In this document: positions 1 through 5,946 of the stretch, one piece after another
Layout: every line of letters starts with the position of its first letter
Position numbering within the stretch: the stretch's first letter is position 1
Source: an uncultured Collinsella sp.
GTDB taxonomy: Bacteria; Actinomycetota; Coriobacteriia; Coriobacteriales; Coriobacteriaceae
Direction: 5' to 3'
Assembly: GCA_902470905.1 (NCBI GenBank)
Contig: CABRIC010000071.1
Coordinates: 1 to 7,274 of the forward strand
DNA length: 7,274 nt
Program-made: the position numbers and the translations under genes
The notes under the pieces: generated by a model
What the model was told of the DNA's origin: nothing
The model's input: only the letters and a program-made list of their open reading frames with translations
The model's database searches: none

Positions 1-527
1 TGGTGTCGAGCGGCATTTCGGTACCCGTCGGCATGAAGAATCCCACTGCCGGCTCTACCACCGTTATGCTCAACTCAATTTACGCCGCCCAGGCGCACCA
101 GAGCTTCATCTTCCGCAACTGGGAGGTCGAGTGCGACGGCAACCCGCTCGCACACGCCGTTATGCGTGGCTACATCGGTCTCGATGGGCGCACCTACCCC
201 AACTACCACTACGAACACCTGGAACGCCTGGCCGAACGCTATACCGAGCATGCCGGCTATGCCAATCCGGCAGCGGTCATCGACTGCAACCACGACAACT
301 CGGGCAAGCGTCCGCTGGAGCAGTATCGCATTTGCAAGGAGGTGCTCGACAGCTGCCGCCGCAACGAGTCCATCTCCAAGCTGGTCAAGGGCTTTATGAT
401 CGAGTCCTACCTAGAAGACGGCAACCAGCCGGTCGACGGCGGCGTCTTTGGCAAGTCGATCACCGACCCGTGCCTGGGCTGGGAAAAGACCGACTACCTC
501 ATCCGCGAGATCGCGGAACGTATTTAG
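1..527 (+). CDS. aroG: 3-deoxy-7-phosphoheptulonate (DAHP) synthase, class I, 3' part only
   Basis: This is the C-terminal 174 or so residues of a class I DAHP synthase; the 5' half lies left of the window. The enzyme condenses phosphoenolpyruvate with erythrose 4-phosphate, the first step of the shikimate pathway, in the cytoplasm. Visible hallmarks are the PVGxKN segment (codons from about 27), an IDCNHDNSGKR segment whose His (291-293) matches metal ligand His268 of E. coli AroG, an IESYLEDGNQ segment with the Glu matching Glu302, and GKSITDPCLGWE near the end with the Asp matching Asp326. The length agrees with about half of the usual 350-residue protein. The GTG at position 3 is an internal valine, not a start. 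The frame ends at TAG 525-527, inside a hairpin. Family assignment is firm. The isozyme letter and feedback specificity cannot be read because the N-terminal allosteric region is missing. Confidence 0.93.
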   Translation, partial: VSSGISVPVGMKNPTAGSTTVMLNSIYAAQAHQSFIFRNWEVECDGNPLAHAVMRGYIGLDGRTYPNYHYEHLERLAERYTEHAGYANPAAVIDCNHDNSGKRPLEQYRICKEVLDSCRRNESISKLVKGFMIESYLEDGNQPVDGGVFGKSITDPCLGWEKTDYLIREIAERI

Positions 528-555
528 TTACGCGGTTTTACCAAACCGCGTAACT
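526..555. terminator. Perfect hairpin overlapping the DAHP synthase stop codon
   Basis: Arms 526-538 and 543-555 are a perfect 13-bp inverted repeat around a TACC loop, and the last two bases of the TAG stop are part of the left arm. It lies exactly where a 3'-end structure for the DAHP synthase mRNA would be. No T-run follows on either strand, so it is not a canonical intrinsic terminator; an mRNA-stabilising stem or a Rho-assisted end is also possible. Confidence 0.6.
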
Positions 556-567
556 GCTCGACGCTGC

Positions 568-666
568 AAACCCGCCAGAACGGCAATCTGCCTTTCAGCT
601 TCGACGGCATGACCAAAAGGTCAATGCCGCCTCGCTTCAAGGCACCTTGCTCGCTCTGGCGGGTTT
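568..666. repeat. Branched inverted-repeat element
   Basis: An outer 12-bp perfect stem (568-579 with 655-666) encloses a second strong hairpin at 605-629: ten pairs with one bulged A and an AAAA loop. Two very small hairpins near 582-592 and 639-649 complete a multi-branched fold. The right arm runs into TTTT, followed further on by TTTTT at 676-680. There is no credible ORF. It may be a dispersed intergenic repeat or a structured RNA; nothing in the sequence decides which, and I do not recognise it as a known RNA family. Confidence 0.55.
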
Positions 667-725
667 TCGCTGACGTTTTTCGACCTGCATCGTTGCCAGA
701 GCTGGCACTTGGAGACGCTCCTTTT

Positions 726-787
726 GGGTAATCGTTGGGGACGTTCTTGTTTGACTAGTCGTTTAAGAACGTCCCCAACGACTACCC
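726..787. repeat. REP-like long palindrome
   Basis: Arms 726-748 and 765-787 pair at 22 of 23 positions, with an uninterrupted 16-bp stretch at 733-748 and 765-780. The loop 749-764 is GTTTGACTAGTCGTTT and contains the 8-bp palindrome GACTAGTC. The GGGGACGTTCTT core resembles repetitive extragenic palindromes associated with REP-associated tyrosine transposases (RAYT, IS200-like); that link is from memory of such motifs and is inference. No transposase gene is in the window. Confidence 0.6.
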
Positions 788-958
788 CTCGCGTATCGTA
801 TGCGCGCCGGGCTTCGGGGGCCAGGCGCACTCTGTTAAACATGCCCTCGGGTCGCACGTTTCCCCTCGAATCGATCATACAAGCCCCCAATCTGTTCGGT
901 TTCCCCAGGTTGTGAGCCCGCACACCCAAGCCGCACCGCCCGCCGTTCAGTTGAAACC
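788..958. other. Non-coding stretch with no recognisable element
   Basis: This 171-bp piece sits between two palindromes. The short open frames crossing it have no ribosome binding site and no protein-like composition. Only a GCGCC/GGCGC pairing near 803-825 is visible, and I can assign no function to it. Confidence 0.5.
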
Positions 959-996
959 ACCTGCCAAAAAGGAACAGGTTTATTTTGGCAGGTTTT
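959..996 (+). terminator. Terminator-like hairpin with short T tail
   Basis: An 11-bp perfect stem (959-969 with 983-993) with a 13-nt loop is followed by TTTT at 993-996. The inner end of the stem is A:T only, so this is a weak intrinsic terminator at best. No plus-strand gene ends just upstream, so its client transcript is unknown. Confidence 0.35.
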
Positions 997-1065
997 ATCT
1001 GGGCAAACGTCCAAACCGACGTAAGGGAGTTGCCTTCCCTCGTGGCGGTCTTCTAGCAGAAAAAC

Positions 1066-1186
1066 CAAGTGAGTAGGCTTTTTGCAGGAGGGCAAGCACG
1101 CCCCAAAACGCCACAGTTCTGACCTGCAGTTTTATAGATCATTTGTCGCGATGTGCTCGGCAGGTTCAAAAAAGTCTACTCACTTG
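1066..1186. repeat. MITE-like element with 18-bp terminal inverted repeats
   Basis: The termini 1066-1083 and 1169-1186 pair along 18 bp with a single G.T. The 85-bp interior has no ORF but has its own pairing options: GCAGG at 1084-1088 with CCTGC at 1123-1127, or ACCTGC at 1122-1127 with GCAGGT at 1160-1165, which exclude each other, plus GGGC/GCCC at 1090-1103. No clear target-site duplication flanks it. It could be a non-autonomous mobile element or a structured RNA locus; copy number in the genome would decide. Confidence 0.5.
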
Positions 1187-1209
1187 TATCTGAGACGCGC
1201 CAGATTGGC

Positions 1210-1250
1210 AAAAACCGCCGCGAAAGGGCCCCTGGTCCCTTCGCGGCGGT
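1210..1250 (-). terminator. Intrinsic terminator of the ABC transporter operon
   Basis: Read on the minus strand, an 11-bp GC-rich stem (1240-1250 with 1214-1224), extended inward by three G:C pairs beyond a bulged A, is followed directly by a run of T (complement of A at 1210-1214). It begins 38 nt after the permease stop codon, the right place and orientation for the operon end. Confidence 0.88.
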
Positions 1251-1287
1251 CATACGCCTCTGATTTTGCGACGGTTTTGTCCGCTTG

Positions 1288-3525
1288 TTACTCGCTGTAG
1301 CGGGTGGCGATGGCGGCTTGTACCATGCCGGTGCTCATGAGGTAGGTCACCAGGAAGTAGCCGCCGTAGGCCGCCAGGAAGATTGCACAGGTGAGGCCCA
1401 CGGTGCCGCCGATGCTCATATTTCCGAAAATGCTCACCAGCTCGATGATCACCTTAAGTGCCACAAAGGAGTGCGCCAGGCCCACTGCCAGCGGGAACAG
1501 GAAGAATACCGCTTGCTGCGCCATCACCGAATGGCGAATCTGGCGGTCGTCGCAGCCGATCTGTGCCAGTACACGATAACTGCGGCTGCCGTCGGCCACA
1601 TTGGAGAGTTGCTGGATCGACAGAATCGCCGCGCATGCAACGACCAATACAAAACCGATGTAGATGGCTAGGTAGCTAATAAGACCGTTCATTTGCGCTG
1701 CCTGCGTGTACATCTCGGAGCGTGTGATGAAGGTTCCCCACGACCCCGGCTCCTTGCCGTCAACGAGCAGATTGTCGAGCACAGTGTATTTAATGCTCTC
1801 GTCTGCCTCGGTCGTATCCATCCCCTGTTTGTAGTTAACGAGCAGGCTACTGGAATACGGCTGCAGATTAAGTTGGGACAACAGCTCGTCGGCAACGACG
1901 ACGGTACCCCCATTACTGCCCATCGCCGAGTTGGCGATGGCCGCCGTATCTTCGTCCGACTTATCGGTTGCGGGCTTGAGCGTATGCCCGCCCAAGGTAA
2001 GGGTATGGCCGCCAGCCATATACTTGGTGTACAGGTCGACCAGCTCGCCGCCCATATCACACGTGAGCAAATACTGGTCGTGACCGATGTGCACCGGCTC
2101 CTTGCCCATCATCTGGCGCAGTTTGTTGTACTGACTTGCCGGCGTCACAGACAGGCCTGTCATGTCGGCGCTGCTGCCCTCGAACGCCTTGGGGAGCTTT
2201 TCGCCCATGGTCTTGCACATCTCACTTGGAGTCACCGATGGATCCGAGCCGCCAAGCGGGTAGCTCAGATACGAATCGATCTGTACATGCTCGCCGGCAA
2301 CATCGGCGATATTGACCTTCTTGCCGGTCTCGTCGTTGTTTTCCGCCGACTTGCCTTTAATACCGTCTGCAACGTTATCGGGGTCGACACGATCGCCGTG
2401 CCATGCGGAGTACAAATCGACCGTACTATCGGCCAGCACCATGCGATCGGCCTCAGACGGATTGACATACTCTTTGTAGTAGTCGAGCGTATCGGGCGCG
2501 TAATAGATATACGTCTGCGACATGTCGGCCGGATTATAGCGCTCCAGGTTTTCGTTCATCACGTTGGCGATCGACATACCGCAAGTCACCGAGGTAATGG
2601 CGAGGAACAGAATCATCGCGATGACGCCCATCGAAAAGCACACCGTATTGACCTTGGCCGAAAGCTGACGCACGGTAAACATATTGAGGCCGCGCCAATA
2701 CACGCCGCGCAGACTCTGCAGCAGCTTGATGAGCATGCCCGAGAGCCCCCAGAACAGGGCAAAGGTGCCCACGGTAACCATAGCGGTCGTAATACCAAAC
2801 TGGTTCATGGCCTCTTGCAGCTTGCTGTCCGTCGCGGTTAGCGGGAACCCATCACGTAGCAGACGGTAATAGGCCACGCCCACAAGCACCACGCCCACGG
2901 CAAAGATGGCAATCGCGATCCAGGGGTTGCGCGTCTTGATGCTCTCGTTGCGACGCTCGGCACCCATAAGCTCGATGAGTTTGGTACGACGCACGGCGCG
3001 AAGGTTCAGCAGTAGCGTGAGCACAAACATTACGAGCATGCAGGCAAGGGTCAGATTGAACGCATGCACCGAGAAAAAGAAGTGGAAATTGGCGATCTGT
3101 GTCTTAAAGAGCGAGGCCGTAAAGAACGTCATGAGCTGGGAGAGTCCCATACCCAACACAATGCCGGCGACAAAGGCCACGACCGAGACGATCACGGTCT
3201 CGAGCGCCATGATCGTGGCGACGCGCCCGCGCCCCATGCCGAGCACCTGGTACAGGCCAAACTCCTTCTTGCGGCGTTTCATGATGAAGTTATTGGCATA
3301 CACCATCAAAAAGGCCATGACACCGGCCAAAAAGTACGTCAGGTTGCCGAGCATGCTGCCCATAACCTGCGCCAAGCCCTCTTCATCGATGCCGGCGATG
3401 TCGACCTGCATCGAGATGGTGTTAAAGGCATAGAAGACCGTGACGCCCAGGGTGAGCGTCAAAAGGTAGACGAGGTAGTCGCGGCCGGCGCGGCGGACGT
3501 TGCCCCAAGCGAGTTTACAGAGCAT
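1288..3525 (-). CDS. BceB-type ABC transporter permease (FtsX-like, 10 TM)
   Basis: This is the membrane subunit of an ABC system of the BceAB/peptide-resistance family, 745 residues from the ATG at 3525. Hydrophobic segments fall near residues 17-37, 59-79, 104-128, 154-174, 200-220, 246-266, 294-317, 612-636, 668-693 and 708-730. About 290 mostly polar residues (318-610) lie between TM7 and TM8; this is the BceB topology, in which that extracellular domain contacts peptide antibiotics or their lipid targets. The protein is somewhat longer than BceB (about 650). The start overlaps the ATPase gene by 11 nt, implying translational coupling. The ATG is preferred because a GAGGG lies a few bases upstream and the family usually begins with a short run before KLAWGNVRRAGRDY; a GTG at 3537 would add four residues. 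A terminator follows. The substrate is not readable. A generic FtsX/MacB-like exporter is the alternative. Confidence 0.9.
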   Translation of the reverse strand: MLCKLAWGNVRRAGRDYLVYLLTLTLGVTVFYAFNTISMQVDIAGIDEEGLAQVMGSMLGNLTYFLAGVMAFLMVYANNFIMKRRKKEFGLYQVLGMGRGRVATIMALETVIVSVVAFVAGIVLGMGLSQLMTFFTASLFKTQIANFHFFFSVHAFNLTLACMLVMFVLTLLLNLRAVRRTKLIELMGAERRNESIKTRNPWIAIAIFAVGVVLVGVAYYRLLRDGFPLTATDSKLQEAMNQFGITTAMVTVGTFALFWGLSGMLIKLLQSLRGVYWRGLNMFTVRQLSAKVNTVCFSMGVIAMILFLAITSVTCGMSIANVMNENLERYNPADMSQTYIYYAPDTLDYYKEYVNPSEADRMVLADSTVDLYSAWHGDRVDPDNVADGIKGKSAENNDETGKKVNIADVAGEHVQIDSYLSYPLGGSDPSVTPSEMCKTMGEKLPKAFEGSSADMTGLSVTPASQYNKLRQMMGKEPVHIGHDQYLLTCDMGGELVDLYTKYMAGGHTLTLGGHTLKPATDKSDEDTAAIANSAMGSNGGTVVVADELLSQLNLQPYSSSLLVNYKQGMDTTEADESIKYTVLDNLLVDGKEPGSWGTFITRSEMYTQAAQMNGLISYLAIYIGFVLVVACAAILSIQQLSNVADGSRSYRVLAQIGCDDRQIRHSVMAQQAVFFLFPLAVGLAHSFVALKVIIELVSIFGNMSIGGTVGLTCAIFLAAYGGYFLVTYLMSTGMVQAAIATRYSE

Positions 3526-4300
3526 CGGAGCCCTCACCGCCCATCATGGCAACGACCTCCATAATGCGGTCGAAGAACTCTCGGCGGTCGGTGTCGCCGC
3601 GGCGCAGCTCGGTGAAGATCTTGCCGTCGCGGATAAACAGCACACGGCTCGTGTAGCTGGCGGCAAAGCTGTCGTGCGTGACCATGAGCACGGTGGCGCG
3701 CAGGCGGCGGTTGAGGGCCTCTAGGCTCTCGAGCAACAGGCGGGCGCTTTTGGAGTCGAGGGCGCCGGTAGGCTCGTCGGCCATGATCATGGTGGGGTCG
3801 GTGACGAGCGCGCGAGCCGCGGCAACGCGCTGCTGCTGACCGCCGGACATCTGGTAGGGATACTTGTCGAGCACCTGACTGATGGACAGGCGCGCTGCCA
3901 CATCCTGCACGCGGGTCGAGATCTCTGCTGAGTTTGTACGGGCGATGGTGAGCGGCAGGGCGATGTTCTCGCGTGCCGTGAGCGTATCGAGCAGGTTGGA
4001 GTCCTGGAAGATAAAGCCGAGCTCCTCGCGGCGGAACTGCGAAAGCTTAGCCTGCTTCATGCGTGTTACGTCCTGCCCGTTGATGCGGATCGTGCCGCTC
4101 GTGGCGCTATCGATGGTCGAGACGCAGTTGAGCAACGTCGACTTGCCCGAGCCCGAGGCGCCCATGATGCCCACAAATTCGCCGCGGTTGACGGTAAAGC
4201 TGACGTCGTTGAGCGCGCTGGTCACGTTGCCCAGCGCTCCATATACCTTTTCGAGATGCGCGACCTCCAGTACCGGGGTCGCCATGTGCGTGGTTTGCAT
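3515..4300 (-). CDS. ABC transporter ATP-binding protein (BceA/LolD-type)
   Basis: This 261-residue cytoplasmic ATPase is encoded immediately upstream of its permease and overlaps it. All nucleotide-binding elements are present: Walker A GASGSGKST at 47-55, Q-loop FIFQD with Gln99, signature MSGGQQQR at 151-158, Walker B MIMADE at 171-176 with catalytic Glu176, D-loop GALD at 179-182 and switch His209. The LEVAHLEKVYG start and the spacing of motifs match the MacB/LolD/BceA group that works with FtsX-like permeases in mechanotransmission or peptide export. The ATG at 4300 is chosen because AAAGGA (4307-4312) lies 6 nt upstream; the in-frame ATG at residue 6 lacks this. The C-terminal tail after residue 235 is longer than the minimal domain. 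Function as a working ATPase is near certain; a role in antimicrobial-peptide resistance is inferred from the partner. Confidence 0.95.
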   Translation of the reverse strand: MQTTHMATPVLEVAHLEKVYGALGNVTSALNDVSFTVNRGEFVGIMGASGSGKSTLLNCVSTIDSATSGTIRINGQDVTRMKQAKLSQFRREELGFIFQDSNLLDTLTARENIALPLTIARTNSAEISTRVQDVAARLSISQVLDKYPYQMSGGQQQRVAAARALVTDPTMIMADEPTGALDSKSARLLLESLEALNRRLRATVLMVTHDSFAASYTSRVLFIRDGKIFTELRRGDTDRREFFDRIMEVVAMMGGEGSDAL

Positions 4301-4310
4301 ACCGAGTCCT

Positions 4311-4348
4311 TTCTTGCGATTAGTCTACGGCATCTATAGTCGCAAGAA
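4311..4348 (-). promoter_or_regulatory. Candidate promoter and operator dyad of the ABC operon
   Basis: A perfect 9-bp inverted repeat, TTCTTGCGA (4311-4319) with TCGCAAGAA (4340-4348), extends inward by one wobble and two more pairs. The right half of the dyad holds TATAGA on the minus strand (4338-4333), a plausible -10 box, though I see no good -35. The left arm abuts the ATPase ribosome binding site at 4307-4312. A dimeric regulator bound here would cover the promoter, or a longer transcript would form a stem next to the ribosome site. Confidence 0.45.
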
Positions 4349-4433
4349 GACGAGTCGGCTACCATCGATATGGCTTACGCTTGCCTTACCGTTGTGTAAG
4401 GTACGGATAGCTGCCCTGCCACGTGTTGATGTT

Positions 4434-4442
4434 GAGAGAGGA
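4434..4442 (+). promoter_or_regulatory. Ribosome binding site that fixes the TTG start of the NUDIX-Vsr gene
   Basis: GAGAGAGGA ends 6 nt before TTG 4449. The reading frame stays open far upstream, but that part is antisense to the ABC ATPase. The codon after TTG starts KTVHVAAGII, the usual first strand of a MutT domain, so the TTG is the supported start. Confidence 0.7.
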
Positions 4443-4448
4443 CTCCTG

Positions 4449-5438
4449 TTGAAGACTGTTCATGTTGCCGCTGGGATCATTCGCAAGGAAGGATCCGATG
4501 AGTTACTTGCCGTGCAGCGCGGCTATGGCAACATGCAGGGACTTTGGGAGTTCCCCGGTGGCAAGCTCATGCGCGGCGAGACACCCGAAGACGCCGTGCG
4601 ACGCGAGCTTATGGAAGAGCTGCAGGTAAAAGTCACCAACCTGCGCGATTTTTACACCGTTGAGTACGACTACCCCGATTTTCATCTCTCAATGGAGTGC
4701 TACTACTGCTCGCTGGCCAAAGAGTCCGGCAAGCCCCAGAAGCATGACCGCCAGCTTGATATCCGCTGGATTCCACGCGCCTCGCTTGCCACGGTTGATT
4801 GGATGCCCGCCGACAAAGGGCTTATCGATGCTCTGATTGAGTTGAGGGAAGATCGGCTTGAGGCCAACGGCACTGCCAACGACGCCGAGGCCACCACCAC
4901 CGACGAGCCCGCCACCAAGCCCAAGCGCGCATCTAAGCGCCGCAGCAAAAAGCGTCCCAAGCCCGGTCTGCTCGACGGCATCGATACCTCGGACCTTTCC
5001 GCCGACGAGCGTGAACTGGTGCGCCGTCGCGCCGCTATAAAAAAGTCCATGAAGGGCAACAAGCGTGCGAACACCAAACCCGAGCTGCTCGTTCGCCAGC
5101 GCCTACGGGCCGCGGGCCTTACGGGCTATCGTTTGGAATGGAAGGTACCAGGCAAGCCCGACATCGCCTTTCCCGGACGCAAGATCGCCATCTTCGTCAA
5201 CGGTTGCTTTTGGCATCGCTGCCCCAAGTGCAACCCTAGCCAGCCCAAGCGCAACGTTGAGTTTTGGGAGGCAAAGTTCCGTCGCAACGTCGAGCGCGAC
5301 CGCGCTGCCGTGGCAGCACTCACTCAAATGGGCTGGACGCCCATAACCATCTGGGAATGCGAGCTCAAAAAAGACCGTATCGACGCCACGATGGAAAAGG
5401 TCATCGAGCAGGTGCGCGCCGCAGAGCCGCAGCGCTAA
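4449..5438 (+). CDS. Fusion protein: MutT-like NUDIX hydrolase plus Vsr mismatch endonuclease
   Basis: One uninterrupted 329-residue frame carries two DNA-maintenance domains. Residues 1-135 are a MutT/NudG-like NUDIX domain: GLWEFPGGK at 31-39, then a Nudix box from Gly38 to Val60 with Glu44, Arg52, Glu53, Glu56 and Glu57 in place; only the late box Gly is replaced by Gln59. Such enzymes hydrolyse oxidised or modified NTPs such as 8-oxo-dGTP to monophosphates. Residues 136-190 form a linker, first Thr/Ala/Asp-rich, then strongly basic (about 158-172). Residues about 191-323 are a Vsr endonuclease, which nicks 5' of the T in T:G mismatches left by 5-methylcytosine deamination: GKPD with catalytic Asp238, NGCFWH with His256, intercalating Phe254, Trp255 and Trp273, and probable zinc ligands Cys253, Cys258, Cys261 and Cys304. 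It is divergent from the ABC operon. Vsr normally accompanies a cytosine methyltransferase; none is seen here. Domain calls are firm; the joint function is inference. Confidence 0.92.
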   Translation: MKTVHVAAGIIRKEGSDELLAVQRGYGNMQGLWEFPGGKLMRGETPEDAVRRELMEELQVKVTNLRDFYTVEYDYPDFHLSMECYYCSLAKESGKPQKHDRQLDIRWIPRASLATVDWMPADKGLIDALIELREDRLEANGTANDAEATTTDEPATKPKRASKRRSKKRPKPGLLDGIDTSDLSADERELVRRRAAIKKSMKGNKRANTKPELLVRQRLRAAGLTGYRLEWKVPGKPDIAFPGRKIAIFVNGCFWHRCPKCNPSQPKRNVEFWEAKFRRNVERDRAAVAALTQMGWTPITIWECELKKDRIDATMEKVIEQVRAAEPQR

Positions 5439-5493
5439 CAGCGAGCCGTCCACACGCCCCACACAGGCGAGCCACATCCGCGTCACAAACCTT

Positions 5494-5586
5494 AGAAAGG
5501 CCTTAAGCTCAAAACCTTTCAAGAGTGTTACTCGATACCTCTGACCTGCGGTTTCATTGTTACATCAAACCTGATTAAGCCTTTCT
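5494..5586. repeat. Imperfect inverted repeat after the NUDIX-Vsr gene
   Basis: AGAAAGGCCTTAA (5494-5506) pairs with TTAAGCCTTTCT (5575-5586) except for one extra C. A small CCTT/AAGG hairpin also sits inside the left part. There is no T tail. It could be a weak transcript end for the NUDIX-Vsr gene or a degraded repeat; otherwise the 254 bp between 5438 and 5693 shows no gene with a proper start. Confidence 0.3.
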
Positions 5587-5612
5587 TTAGTGCTTCTTTG
5601 CAGCAGTCGCGG

Positions 5613-5656
5613 CATAATACTGCCAACGCACGGGACCTAGCAGCACACCCCGTGCG
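5613..5656 (+). promoter_or_regulatory. Possible promoter and leader hairpin of the small ORF
   Basis: CATAAT at 5613-5618 is a fair -10 hexamer, but the -35 region is poor. Directly downstream, CGCACGGG (5627-5634) and CCCGTGCG (5649-5656) form a perfect 8-bp stem that would lie in the 5' leader of the ORF starting at 5693. Confidence 0.3.
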
Positions 5657-5692
5657 CAACCTTTTGGTGGACATCGAGGAGGCCGCATAAGC

Positions 5693-5902
5693 ATGCATTC
5701 TTCCAATGACGCAGCACAGCAGCCATCCCTAAATCATGCAAACCTTTTCTCCTTCCCCCCGACACAGAGAAACGGCCTCCTCGACTCCCCAACCCCAAAA
5801 CCCAAACGCTCAACCGATCAGAATCTTAACTTGCGAGCATCGTTCGAAAAGCTCCAAGCATCCCTAAACAAGTCATTCCCCAACCAAGCCCGGGCATACT
5901 AA
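5693..5902 (+). CDS. Small hypothetical protein, 69 residues, uncertain
   Basis: I do not recognise this product. In its favour, GAGGAGG (5676-5682) lies 10 nt before the ATG, and a possible promoter and leader hairpin lie upstream. Against it, the protein is rich in Asn, Gln, Pro and Ser, has no transmembrane segment, signal peptide or known motif, and its codons (AGA, CTA, CCA and similar) and lower GC differ from the neighbouring genes. A basic stretch PKPKRS lies in the middle, and residues about 46-62 could form a short amphipathic helix. A seven-codon reading frame from GTG 5667 ends at TAA 5688-5690 just before this start and overlaps the ribosome site, so coupling is possible. It is either a fast-evolving or imported small gene or a chance ORF. 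Confidence 0.35.
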   Translation: MHSSNDAAQQPSLNHANLFSFPPTQRNGLLDSPTPKPKRSTDQNLNLRASFEKLQASLNKSFPNQARAY

Positions 5903-5946
5903 CCCCTCATCAACAAAGTAGCCCTAACGCGCCATTATTTCCGCCC

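Noticed and set aside
568..666. Cloverleaf-like fold considered as a tRNA or known riboswitch
   Set aside because: No T-arm consensus, acceptor end or anticodon stem of proper size, and no riboswitch core motif that I recognise.
526..1250. Inverted repeats considered as a CRISPR array
   Set aside because: The repeats are different palindromes, not regularly spaced direct repeats, and there are no cas genes.
621..1300. Short ORFs on both strands in the repeat-rich gap
   Set aside because: They cross palindromes, lack ribosome sites and have Arg/Pro/Cys-rich composition typical of GC-rich non-coding DNA.
1693..2841. Plus-strand ORF of 382 codons inside the permease gene
   Set aside because: It is antisense to the permease extracellular domain, His/Arg-rich, has no ribosome site and no recognisable domain.
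3882..4448. In-frame upstream extension of the NUDIX-Vsr gene
   Set aside because: It is antisense to the ABC ATPase and unlike any domain; a ribosome site and the MutT N-terminus support the TTG at 4449.
5601..5690. Frame ending in ARDLAAHPVRNLLVDIEEAA as a gene remnant
   Set aside because: The ending looks protein-like, but there is no usable start, no ribosome site and no domain; at most the last seven codons may act as a leader.
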